A stretch of 14,225 nucleotides of DNA from Acanthaster planci (GCF_001949145.1 NW_019091395.1:1366191-1380415); one strand, 5' to 3'; positions 1 to 8,275 are shown, numbered from the stretch's first letter. Numbers and translations are program-made. Notes: generated by a model from the letters alone, not told the origin.

Positions 1-1298
1 TGGCTCTCAGGACTCTGTAATATAGAATATTTTGAGTGTATAACTTTTATTAATGAGCTCGGCGGACATATTTAGGGCCTTTTTGCGAGGGTGCACCCTG
101 AGTACCGCAAGAGGAGTCACGGTTGCTAGGATAAGCGTGCCCTCTCTTGGTCAAGCTCGAGGCCCGTGGTGATGAAGAAAACTTTTAGGCATAAGTGCAA
201 CATAGAATGAACAACAGGATCAGAGATACGCAACAATATTTACACCTTTTATTCATGTCAGTGAAAATGTCGATGCATAATTTGCAATGATTATTATTGT
301 TTCTAAACAAACAATGTGGCTTATGAATACCTGTGCAGAAACCTTTGCCAAAGACGTAATTAAGTACATATAACGAAACCCCGAGATATCAAAATTGAGC
401 AAAAAAAGCAAGACTGTAAGCCTACATGTAAATAAAGACGTACTGGAATAGAAACCTTACCCAGTCACCTTATAACCTGCTGTTAAAACCCAAACCTTAA
501 CCATATCTGATGCCAAGACTGAGACCAGACTAAAAACTTGTACATTAGTTGAATCACAAAACAAAAACACGAGCGTTGAAGAAATGGCTTGAAAGAAATC
601 TGAATGCACCTCAGGTTTAATTATAACTGCTGAACACTTTGTTCTTGAGAATCCTGTTTTTCATATCAATAGTAATAATGTCTACTGTGACTGATACACA
701 AGACACCTTTTGGATGATCTCGCATTTACCAGTCTCCATTATCCGTGGAAGCTTGCTCATGGGCAATTCCACGCCAACTGTGACATGAATGCCAAAATTC
801 CAAATTGGTGGTATTTTTTCTCCTCTATGGTTGGTTAGGGGTATACCTATATGTAATGAATCTGAAAAGATTTTACCTCAGAATGCGCGCTTTACTAATT
901 ATATTGTCTGAATGTGGGTGTGCCAAAATGCGATGTATCCAAAAATAATCAAGGAAATGAAGGATGCCATAAAAATTCTTCATTTATCTCTTTAAAATTG
1001 CCGTGAGATTGTTATTTGAGATATTGGATATAAGAAAGCAAGCTTCAGATGAATGAAAAAAGAATAAAAATTCTATCTCATCAGCCAAGTCAAATATGCA
1101 TAAATAACTTCCTGTTCCATTTTTCAATTGAACTGTGTAACGTATGTAACACTTCATGTATTTTTATGCATTTTTTAACTACAATGAAAAATAATTGACT
1201 GACTTTCATCATACCACATATTTACTGCCAACTTACTATGGGTTAATTTAGAGAGTAAAAATGTTTCAATTGTGATAATTAGAAATAGGCTAACGAGC
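1..1298. other. AT-rich non-coding DNA, no gene recognised
   Basis: No long reading frame with coding character on either strand. The first 200 bases are more GC-rich than the rest and contain a perfect 12-bp palindrome, AGGGTGCACCCT, at 88-99. I could not assign this GC-rich patch to a gene or repeat family; it could be the edge of an element that begins outside the window. From about 200 onward the DNA is AT-rich and featureless, apart from a weak variant (GTAACGTATGTAAC, 1137-1150) of the 14-bp word described at 3240. Confidence 0.6.
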
Positions 1299-1301
1299 GT
1301 T

Positions 1302-1313
1302 AACGGACGTTAC
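1302..1313 (-). repeat. Inverted copy of the GTAACGTCCGTAAC word
   Basis: The + strand reads AACGGACGTTAC here, the reverse complement of the word that occurs four times in direct orientation between 3240 and 3641. With the two following bases, CGGACGTTACATT is an exact 13-bp inverted match to the copy at 3628. Opposite orientations on the two sides of the broken reading frame at 2554-2863 are what subterminal transposase-binding sites of a DNA transposon would look like, but no clear terminal inverted repeat was found next to it. Confidence 0.5.
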
Positions 1314-2550
1314 ATTACAGCTTTACTTAGGACACGATAGAGCTTTATTTGTCACCACCTACATAAGATATCATCCCAAATGTTTTGTCCTATGCTGTTA
1401 CACCCTGGGAGTGCCTGCAGCATAACTCATGACCCTGAGGTCACAAGGTCATGTGGTCACTTTTCAGGGTGCAAACCACTAATTCAAGTGAGAATTTCAG
1501 GCGAGCTCATTAGCATTAACAGTGCCCCCACAGAATCTTTTGAAAAAGGAGATTGTTTGGCCCCCAAAATGGTGAGATTGTGCAAATCGTTGCCAGGATC
1601 AACTCCCTGGGTCTTTCAGCTTTCATATGAGACCACAATGCCAAAAACGGTCTTAAGTGCGTGAGAAAGTTGAGGGTTGCCGCTTGAAAAATGGCTCCAA
1701 TCAGACTACGGAAAAATCACTTTTCCGGGTGATTTTGTTTTGTGGTTATAATTAAAAATGTAATTGGTAAACCCACAAAAAATTGAAAAGAAATTGAAAG
1801 ATTAGGAACCAGACAATTGAATAATTCCATTTGTGTTTGTGAAATCTCAGGGATGTTGGTATGCATGTTATTGGGCCCTGAACAGTGCTGATTTTACACT
1901 CTTTTCAATGAGGCTTGAATTAGTAGACTACCCTTCAAGATGAACACATATGGATATTGATGAGCACATGTTGAGCTGACAATATTTGGACAGCCCTCTA
2001 GAGTAAAATTTTATATCTTTTCTTCTGATATTCAGGTGATTGTTCTCATTTTTATCATTAAACATTATCTTTGAGTATTGTAGATGAATTGCAAATAATT
2101 CAATTGTGTATCATGAAACACTCAAGCCATAGTGGGTAGGCCTATATTAGCCTATACAAAGTTTTAAGAAAACATGTTCTGTGTGTACACAGGCCAATAA
2201 ATGTACCAGTACATACATTTCTCAATATTAAATATGAATCCATATTCTAGAAGAAAAAAAAAGAAAATTTAATCATTATACATGTAGATCCTGCATCATT
2301 AGAGTTGATTAGAATATAATTTTATTGTGGCTATAGTCAATAAACTACATTGTAATATTCCTTTTCATGCATCAGACAAACAATTTAGGCTAACCATAAT
2401 TCTTTAACTCTGTTTGGTTTACCCTCTTATTAAATCTCTTTTACTGTATAATGCTTCGTAATATTCATTTGATTATCATTTTTAAGAAAAAAATATAACT
2501 TCAAATTTCAGTAATTGTAACAAAATTCAATGGTCCCAATTATTATTTTC
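1314..2550. other. Non-coding DNA upstream of the broken frame
   Basis: A 94-codon open frame at 1380-1664 has no recognisable domain and I do not treat it as a gene. The stretch holds the half-site cluster at 1430-1459 and then very AT-rich sequence. It ends in a plausible splice acceptor (TTATTATTTTCAG, ending at 2552) directly in front of the ATG at 2554. Confidence 0.5.
1430..1459 (+). promoter_or_regulatory. Four nuclear-receptor-like half-sites at 8-bp spacing
   Basis: TGACCC (1430), AGGTCA (1438), AGGTCA (1446) and TGGTCA (1454) start exactly 8 bp apart. The first two form an everted repeat with 2-bp spacing, and the second and third a perfect direct repeat with 2-bp spacing (DR2). 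AGGTCA and its variants are the canonical half-sites of nuclear receptors, and DR2 is a known retinoic-acid-receptor-type arrangement. Function here is inferred from sequence only, and no nearby promoter is evident, so the cluster may simply belong to a repeat. Confidence 0.35.
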
Positions 2551-2553
2551 AGA

Positions 2554-2863
2554 ATGGGAAGACCAGTAAAGAGCGAGTCCTGGGAGTATTGTAAGAGACT
2601 TAAAAATAATCCTGAAAAGCTTGAGGAAGAAAAGAAGAAAGTTGTCTTACGGAAACCGCAAGAACGTCAGAAAAAAAATGACACCACAAGAGCTTAGCGA
2701 TCAGAGCACCAATGTTGGTAACAGAGTTTGAAAACATCGAGAACTCAAAGCTAAAATAAACAGAATGGCTTCTCTCCAGCGTACAAGAGAATTAACACCC
2801 TTGGAAAAGCAAAAATCAAAACATTGTAAAACTACTTTTTTATCCGTCTGTTACGGGTGGTGA
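2554..2863 (+). pseudogene. Broken Lys/Glu-rich reading frame, possibly transposon-derived
   Basis: An ATG at 2554 directly follows a splice-acceptor-like TTATTATTTTCAG. It opens 47 codons beginning MGRPVKSESWEYCKRLKNNP, then a very basic Lys/Glu/Arg-rich helix, and stops at 2695. The protein character continues in the next frame: after the run of eight A (2671-2678) the frame reads MTPQELSD, crosses one TGA at 2729-2731, and resumes with a basic stretch containing INRMASLQRTRELTP up to about 2828, where GTAAAA could be a donor. The frame then runs to a TGA at 2861. One slip in a homopolymer plus one nonsense codon indicates decay, or an assembly error for the slip. From memory, a 'MGRP...NPEKYEEYKKK' N-terminus is common among uncharacterised, often multicopy invertebrate proteins; I cannot confirm this and assign no function. 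Confidence 0.5.
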
Positions 2864-2945
2864 GGAAAACTGATTCCACCAGGTTTAATTGTACCCGATT
2901 TTGTTTTAGCAGAAAGTGATTATTTACCTTTTTCAAGTTCAAGTT

Positions 2946-3100
2946 GTGTAGGGGTGTGTCTGAGGGGTGTAGGGGTGTGTCTGAGAGGTGTAGGGGTGTG
3001 TCTGAGGGGTGTGAGGGGTGTGTNGTCTGAGGGGTGTAGGGGTGTGTCTGAGGGGTGGAGGGGTGTGTCTGAGGGGTGTGTCTGAGGGGTGTAGGGGTGT
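2946..3100 (+). repeat. G-rich 21-bp minisatellite, about 7 units
   Basis: The unit is two GGGG runs separated alternately by TGTA and by TGTGTCTGA, giving a 21-bp period. Units vary: one has GAGAGG instead of GAGGGG, one has GTGGAGGGG, one is shortened to 13 bp, and one carries an unresolved base (N) at 3024. Open frames on both strands here (rich in Thr/Pro/His on the minus strand) are by-products of the repeat. The regularly spaced G4 runs make the + strand a candidate for a G-quadruplex with loops of 4 and 9 bases. Confidence 0.9.
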
Positions 3101-3239
3101 ACAAGAACCTCAAACTGGAGGATATTCTTTCCCTGTCCTTGTAGCATCACCACTTAATATTAATTACTTGGATGTATACACAAATGTATGTTTAAAAGAA
3201 AGTTGTCAATAGATGTTGTTCCCTTGCATTTTCATACAC

Positions 3240-3641
3240 GTAACGTCCGTAACACCAATACGTCACGTCCGTAACAACTTAATTAGCCCACTTTGACAAT
3301 AGAAAATGTTTAATTCAAACTTGCTGTTTACGATAACAGAGAGTGAAGTCAGACCTATTTGGGAATAGGTGGTAAAAAATACGGAAGTAACTAACTACAC
3401 AGAGTTTTACCGTTATGTTCAATATGCAAAAAAGCCATGTCATAATGTGTAACGTCCGTAACGCACGCTTCCAACGCTTGTGGTTAATTACCTAATAAAG
3501 CTATAAAAATATAATTTTATTATGTTAAACACTAAAATGTGTTCTACAAATGTAAGAAGAAATAAACTGTTCTTCCAATTGCAAATAGATTTGTTTATCA
3601 ATTAAATGTTTGAAATTGTCGATGAATGTAACGTCCGTGAC
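3240..3641 (+). repeat. Four dispersed copies of the 14-bp word GTAACGTCCGTAAC
   Basis: Exact copies at 3240-3253 and 3449-3462. One-mismatch copies at 3262-3275 (GTCACGTCCGTAAC) and 3628-3641 (GTAACGTCCGTGAC). The sequence between copies is not repeated, so the word itself is what is conserved or repeated. It contains the half-site GTAAC twice, 9 bp apart, and is nearly dyad-symmetric (TAACG..CGTAA). With the inverted copy at 1302 it brackets the broken frame at 2554-2863. Candidate roles are subterminal transposase-binding sites or sites for a MYB-like protein, both inferred. Confidence 0.7.
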
Positions 3642-4794
3642 GGTGGAAATACCCTCATTATGCAGATGGTCGACCGAGCTACAGGGGTGTATCTTTCATC
3701 AAGAACCCTGAAAAATGGGAAACGTGGATTCTACACTATAGAGAGTGCATGGTAGACTGCGTCCAATGATCAAATCTTGAATAAGTGACTGCGTAGTACC
3801 TCGCTGCCTTGAGCTATTACTATCATAAGTTTTGAGAACTGCACCAAAAGACCCATCCAAGGCAAATGCAGTTGTTTTTTGTACATGCAAAATGCACAGT
3901 ACATTTAACAGTATCATCCCTTCACGATGCTCACAGCATCTGAGCAATTCCGACACCGTCGTGCATCGCCCTTCGTGCGTCGTATTTTTTTCTGTCACGC
4001 TTGCGCAGTACTATTTTTTACTTTGACGCTTGATCTTTTCACATACTTGTTCGATCGATCTTCCATGCCTGTCTGTCCTTCCACGGATCCTAACAGATCA
4101 TACCCCGGGAAATACAAGAGAAACTTTGATCTGAATGTATACAATAAATTACAGTGTTCGATTTCTTAATGTCTTTTATAAGGGACGAACTAATTCAACA
4201 TTCAACATTAATCGTATTCCTTTCGATAAAATCTGCTGTATACTCCAAAATTACACATGACTTGAGTTGCATTTATGTTATTTTGTTAGCCCCATAAATA
4301 GTGCTAATATGCTGGACAACCTGTTCTCGTTGGTCTATCCACCATGGCATACACACCCACAAAAACCAACACGTCGTATTTTCTGAAAATTAAACCAAGT
4401 GATAATTGCCCCCTAACATTCAATAAACAGTTACTTTTCCAAAGCACAATTGACAAAAACAATTTGCTCTCTAGTAGGCCTATTTGTAGATTTCAAGGTG
4501 AAATTGAGAGGAAAATGTAGGATGTCTGTATCAGCTGGCAGATTTCTTTTTTGAATGTCGTGAAAACAAGTCAGCACATTTTTATACATGTAGGTCTAGG
4601 AGGAAAGAGTGAATTGTACTGCGGATAAGTTTGTCTAAACATTTTTGCGGGAATTTTTTTCCCTATTGGTTGGATTTTTAGAAAGGCGACGCACGACGGG
4701 TGACGCGCGGCAGATATGGAATTCCATACTTTTGAGTATTCAAGCCTGATGCTGCCAGAACTAGATCAGGCACAAATATAGGTAGTTTAATTAA
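3642..4794. other. Non-coding DNA, nothing assignable
   Basis: Several 60-100 codon open frames on both strands (for example 3699-3998 minus, 3832-4026 plus, 3927-4169 plus) have no domain, no conserved motif and overlap one another, so I leave them out. A short GC-rich, CpG-rich tract at 4684-4711 precedes a perfect 14-bp palindrome TATGGAATTCCATA at 4715-4728. The first exon and promoter of the F-box gene may lie here or in the following stretch, but I cannot place them. Confidence 0.5.
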
Positions 4795-4910
4795 AACAAT
4801 AACCTATTCCCTCAAAGGTATCCATGTACGGCTGAATTGGGAGAGGCACAGCGAGTCACAACATGTTACCACCTGCCAAATTCGAAACCCAGGGCCCAGA
4901 TCCTACTCAT
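4795..4910 (-). mobile_element. SINE-like fragment, minus strand
   Basis: Read on the minus strand, this begins with CCCTGGGTTTCGAATTTGG (around 4878-4896), a degenerate RNA polymerase III B box (GGTTCGAnTCC type). It continues to GCCTCTCCCAATTCAGC, TACATGGATACC and GAGGGAATAGG. The order B box, 'cctctcc...', 'atgggtacc', 'gaggga' resembles tRNA-derived SINEs of marine invertebrates as I remember them. No convincing A box was seen further upstream, so the copy looks 5' truncated or diverged. The family is not identified. Confidence 0.4.
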
Positions 4911-5545
4911 AGGTTTACAAACCCCAATTAAAAGTTTAAGGCCACATTTACCAAAAATAGCCAAAACAGAACCAGAGGTGAATATACGCTGAACATTACC
5001 ATAACTTCACAGATGAAGTAAAATATTTACATGCACCTAGTTAAAAGCAAAATACGTTATGTGTGATCGTTGGGTTTACAGTGACACATTTAGCTGGAAG
5101 AGGTCCAGAAATGCTGGACTAGTTCACAACAAAATGTGTGCGTCTTGTACCTCGGACCTTACCATCCAGTGTGGAACAGTACGCTTAACTTTCTGTGTGG
5201 GTTACTCATGATATACCTTCATAAAGAAAGGCTGGACAAAGTGAAGTAACACCCAAGCATTCCACACTGAGGGACACGAACTAGCAGTGGGATTAAGGTT
5301 GTACTAGATATCCCTGATGACGAGTGTCAAATTGGATGTGGGTTTCCTCTGCAGTTCTAAATCTCACGTCAGATTTGTCTTTACTCGCATAGGAGGAAAA
5401 ACAAAAGTTACTGCATGTAGTCTGTTCCCTGATTCTGCCTTTGAATATGAAGGGATGATGAATATGAACTTAGGGCTCCATAACAAACACATTTGTTGTC
5501 CATTGTTTACAATTTATAACTGTTTCCTGTTTTTCTCCCTGGCAG
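4911..5545. other. Region upstream of the F-box gene, probably its last 5' intron at the right end
   Basis: The stretch contains paired inverted words: CAGTGTGGAA at 5167-5176 with TTCCACACTG at 5260-5269, plus a looser pair GTGGGTTACT (5197) and AGTAACACCC (5245). This suggests a small degraded foldback repeat of about 100 bp. An 84-codon open frame at 5317-5571 crosses the splice acceptor at 5545 and is not credible as a gene. Donor-like GT sites occur upstream (for example AAGGTATCC at about 4816), but none can be chosen from sequence alone. Confidence 0.4.
5521..5545 (+). promoter_or_regulatory. Splice acceptor (3' splice site) of the F-box gene
   Basis: A pyrimidine tract TGTTTCCTGTTTTTCTCCCT is followed by GGCAG, with the AG at 5544-5545. 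The predicted exon starts at 5546 and contains an in-frame TAA at 5550-5552, 15 bases before the ATG at 5568. Coding sequence therefore cannot extend upstream through this acceptor in the same frame, and the upstream exon or exons must be 5' UTR. Confidence 0.65.
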
Positions 5546-5567
5546 TTTTTAAAACACAGCACCTCTT

Positions 5568-7319
5568 ATGATGGAGTCTCCCTCACTATATGACAACTTA
5601 CTGGAATTACCAACAGAATTGCAGTATGGCATACTCCAGTATCTCTCAGCCCAAGATCTGTGCCGCATGGCACTTTGTAATCGATCCTGGAGAGATATGG
5701 TCAATCAGGATGCCCTTTGGCGTTCTCTTTGCCAGCGTAGAAGTTGGGAGCGCTTTGGTACCACAGAAGATCTTTGCAAGGAAGAGTCAATTGCTCTGCC
5801 GGCGGGCAACACTAGAGTCGCTTTCCCGACGGAAGTGGTTGTAGCTGGTCCCGACTGGCCTACGCTGGCCCAGACCTGCAAATGGAAGGAAGTGTACATG
5901 AGAGCACAGCACCTTGAGACCAACTGGATCAACAACCGTTGCCACACTGTCTCCTTTGAGTTCGGAGCAGCCGGCTGTCGTGAATATTATTATGAGGCTG
6001 TTGAGTCCGAGTTGTTGGATCCAAACAAAATTGATGGTTTGACGGTGAGTGGTTTTGATGCTGAAGGAGACTGCCTGGTTGCAAGTCTCTCGAATGACAC
6101 CCTGAAGATCTGGGACATGGCAACAGGGATTTGTCATCACACCGTTGTGGTGAATGCTACATGTAGCTGGAGTGCAAATTCGTTGAAGGTGAGGAATGGT
6201 ATTGTAGCCGTAGGATGCATGGATGGCCGGATACGAACCTTCTCTGCCCAGACCGGAGAGAAGCTGCGAGTGCTGGGAAAGTTTTATCAGGAAGTGACTC
6301 ATGTCCTCTTTGATGGTGAAATTATCGTCAGCACGGCCCATCCAGAAGACGAACGTCATGTGTATGATGATAGTAGTGGTGAAGAGGAAAGTGAGGGTGA
6401 AAATGGTGATGATGACAGAGGTGATGGTGGGGATAATAAAAGTGATAGAGAAGACAATGAAGATTTTGATGATGGTAATAGGGGGGCAGAACAGCTACAG
6501 CGAAACAGTGCTAAGGCAAATAAAGTAAAAAATGAAATCAAAGTGTTTGGGTCTGGAGATACACGTACCTCCAGTTTCCGCCTCCGTTACGGCTCGGGAC
6601 GCTCCCCCCTTATTCATGTTGACTATCGTGACAAGATAGTTGCCGCTGCATACAAATCCAAAATAATTTGCTTGTGGGATGCCCAAAGTGGATCGCATCT
6701 GCGTACAGTCAACACAGGGTTGAACTGTTTGGTGTCCTGCCATCTTGGTGACGGGATTGTCATCGGCACCAACAAAAAAAATTACCCTGTCATGAAAACG
6801 TGGAACTTGTCATCAGGGCAGCTCATGGAGGCCTTTGACTGTCCCAGTGCCCACCTTTTCGATAAAGAAGATACCCTCAGAGTTAGCGGTCGGATGTTGT
6901 ATCACTTTGATCCGGGTAATGCATTTATTGTAGCTCGGTCAAAATATGGAGTGTTGGGCATGTTTGGCTTGGACGGGAGCTACTGTGGTGATACAAGAAG
7001 CTTTAAAGAGGATAAATACTTTGAAGACATCTTGAAGTTGACTGTGCCCTGCCTCCACGGCAACAAAATCATCGCTGCTGATTACCGTGATGCAAGAATG
7101 TTCTTGTGCACACTCAGCGCTGCTGGTGGCTTCAAGTTGGTCAGGGAGGTGAGACCCATGATGCATGATGATGATTCTGAAGTAGAAGACGTTCGATTTC
7201 ACAAGGCTTTGATGAGCGCCACCAAACTGGCATTTGTCTCTTACTTCCGGTATGAGGAGAAGGAGGAACTCAGGGAGGAAATCCAAGTGCCCAAGATCAT
7301 TGTGCACCATTACTGGTGA
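5568..7319 (+). CDS. F-box/WD40-repeat protein, single-exon coding sequence
   Basis: The 583-residue product has an F-box at about residues 10-56 (LPTELQYGILQYLSAQDLC, then W41 and the W51 region) and a linker with WKEVYMRAQHLETNW (106-120), which matches the 'W..xY..r...l..NW' helix preceding the propeller in FBXW proteins. About seven WD40-type blades follow: 157-193 (with KIWD at 180-183), 196-237, 243-340, 347-381 (CLWD at 368-371), 385-424 (TWNL), 428-477 and 488-528. Such proteins bind Skp1 through the F-box and recruit substrates through the propeller for SCF ubiquitin ligases. Residues 260-302 are 22/43 Asp/Glu, an insert within blade 3. The first ATG (5568) has a poor context; the next codon, ATG at 5571, has A at -3 and G at +4 and may be the true start. 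The exact FBXW subfamily (FBXW8- or FBXW7-like are options) is not resolved. The frame is intact, with no sign of decay. Confidence 0.93.
   Translation: MMESPSLYDNLLELPTELQYGILQYLSAQDLCRMALCNRSWRDMVNQDALWRSLCQRRSWERFGTTEDLCKEESIALPAGNTRVAFPTEVVVAGPDWPTLAQTCKWKEVYMRAQHLETNWINNRCHTVSFEFGAAGCREYYYEAVESELLDPNKIDGLTVSGFDAEGDCLVASLSNDTLKIWDMATGICHHTVVVNATCSWSANSLKVRNGIVAVGCMDGRIRTFSAQTGEKLRVLGKFYQEVTHVLFDGEIIVSTAHPEDERHVYDDSSGEEESEGENGDDDRGDGGDNKSDREDNEDFDDGNRGAEQLQRNSAKANKVKNEIKVFGSGDTRTSSFRLRYGSGRSPLIHVDYRDKIVAAAYKSKIICLWDAQSGSHLRTVNTGLNCLVSCHLGDGIVIGTNKKNYPVMKTWNLSSGQLMEAFDCPSAHLFDKEDTLRVSGRMLYHFDPGNAFIVARSKYGVLGMFGLDGSYCGDTRSFKEDKYFEDILKLTVPCLHGNKIIAADYRDARMFLCTLSAAGGFKLVREVRPMMHDDDSEVEDVRFHKALMSATKLAFVSYFRYEEKEELREEIQVPKIIVHHYW
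6345..6473 (+). repeat. Purine-rich cryptic GAT/GAA repeat encoding the acidic insert
   Basis: An irregular run of GAT, GAA, GAG, AGT and GGT codons encodes residues 260-302 of the F-box protein, where 22 of 43 residues are Asp or Glu. Several Ser residues sit in casein-kinase-2-like contexts (S269, S270 and S275 followed at +3 by Glu). The codons are imperfectly repeated, so this looks like replication-slippage expansion since diversified. The opposite strand shows a Ser/Leu/Pro-rich shadow frame that is not a gene. Confidence 0.7.
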
Positions 7320-7410
7320 AGAGTACGGGGACTCTCTCTAGCTTTCCACCCCTGTGACTCGAGTTCGAATTCCATCCTGTCTGTGGAGTACGTGGGGAGT
7401 GGGATATCTA
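7314..7410 (+). mobile_element. tRNA-SINE-like remnant at the start of the 3' UTR
   Basis: CCTGTGACTCGAGTTCGAATTC (about 7351-7372) carries a good polymerase III B box (GTTCGAATTCC, 7363-7373) preceded by the usual anticodon-to-T-arm sequence seen in tRNA-derived SINEs. TGGTGAAGAGT at 7314-7324 fits the A-box pattern TRGYNNARNNG at 10 of 11 positions and lies 49 bp upstream, a spacing compatible with a tRNA with a long variable arm. The A-box-like word includes the last Trp codon and the stop codon of the F-box gene. The resemblance is partial; chance similarity of the A box is quite possible. Confidence 0.33.
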
Positions 7411-7870
7411 TCTGCCCACGACTGATTCAGCTGCATTTTTCAGAAAGTTTTTCGAGAGTTTCCTCGCACATCTTCAAAACTGAGTATGCCTGCATTGACT
7501 TCACGGGTCTCAGTTTCATTTTACACACGTTTGAAGAGCCTTTGCATGTGTTTTTTAGACTGTTTACTAGTTTCATTCCTATGTACAAATGTGTGTCTTC
7601 GTCAGTCAGTACCTCCTTCTGTAAAGGGGCTTGATAGAGGCACGCGTGCGTGTGTAATTGCAAGTAAGTCAAACCAGACAGAAAAATAACCGTAGTGGAG
7701 TCCTTTTTCCGGGTTCATGGAGTGTAATGAATTGAATGATACTGAGATTGAGCTGTAATATATGGCAACACTTTTTCTGTAAAAGTTAGACTGTTGATGT
7801 TGACACAAATGTAGATATTTGGGGGAAAGAGCATCATCGGCCATAGAATAAATTTGATTGATTTTGACAG
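7320..7870 (+). other. Probable 3' UTR of the F-box gene
   Basis: No coding character after the TGA at 7317-7319; overlapping open frames of 60-83 codons on both strands here have no recognisable features. The first good poly(A) signal downstream is AATAAA at 7847-7852, which would give a 3' UTR of roughly 550 bases. A second AATAAA at 7920-7925 could serve as an alternative. Confidence 0.5.
7847..7852 (+). promoter_or_regulatory. Poly(A) signal AATAAA, F-box gene
   Basis: This is the first perfect AATAAA after the stop codon, followed by a T/G-rich stretch (TTTGATTGATTTTGACAG). A second perfect copy lies 73 bp further on at 7920-7925. Assignment to this gene is by position and strand. Confidence 0.5.
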
Positions 7871-8059
7871 ATGCAGGAGTAGATGGCCCGGCTACTACGA
7901 CTAGGGTTGAGTCAGTCGGAATAAATCAGAAGTGAAATATTTAACCGTCATTTTAATGAAATATTTTCTGTTCTCCTAAAAAATCCTGGATGACATGTGG
8001 AAAGGTGTAGAATGTTCTAACACAGCGATTATTACTATATTTCAGGTATAATTATTATT

Positions 8060-8275
8060 CTAAGCTACATGTAGGAACAGGCTTCGCTGACTTGTGACAC
8101 GATTCAGCTGGTCAGGGCTCTGAATTGTTAAGTGGTAAAGGATCAACTCGATAAACTGGGGTGAACTCAAACGTCAGCTGGAATCTCGAGCAATCAACTC
8201 AAAACTTCAAAAGTCAACTCGGAACTCCAAGATTCAACTTAAAACTTGTAAAGTCAACTTGATACTCGAATATGA
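8060..8275 (+). repeat. Interspersed repeat, copy A, with a 20-bp periodic array
   Basis: The left part (GGCTTCGCTGAC, then TTGTGACACGATTCAGCTG at 8092-8110) matches copy B at 9365-9545, where the word at 9396-9414 differs at two bases. The right part is a degenerate tandem array: TCAACT-type words start at 8174 (TCAGCT), 8194, 8214, 8234 and 8254, exactly 20 bp apart, with another at 8143. The unit is roughly TCAACT(C/T)-AAACT-C. GTGAACTCAAA at 8161 is also shared with copy B. No coding potential; element class unknown. Confidence 0.65.

Noticed and set aside
61-180. GC-rich patch as an exon or LTR edge
   Set aside because: No open frame longer than chance, no TG/CA ends and no splice pair; left unassigned.
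1380-1664. 94-codon + strand open frame
   Set aside because: No domain, odd composition and overlap with the receptor-half-site cluster. Length is within chance for this much non-coding DNA.
2832-3212. Thr/Pro/His-rich minus frames and a Gly/Val/Cys-rich plus frame
   Set aside because: They are translations of the 21-bp minisatellite and run through an unresolved base; no non-repetitive coding part.
3699-4169. Overlapping 64-99 codon frames on both strands
   Set aside because: They overlap each other, lack motifs, and no splice or poly(A) context favours any of them.
5787-6359. 190-codon minus-strand frame
   Set aside because: It lies antisense within the F-box/WD40 coding sequence, whose domain content is clear; this is a shadow frame.
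8143-8275. CRISPR-like or coding repeat
   Set aside because: The 20-bp period has degenerate units without distinct spacers, and 20 is not a multiple of 3.
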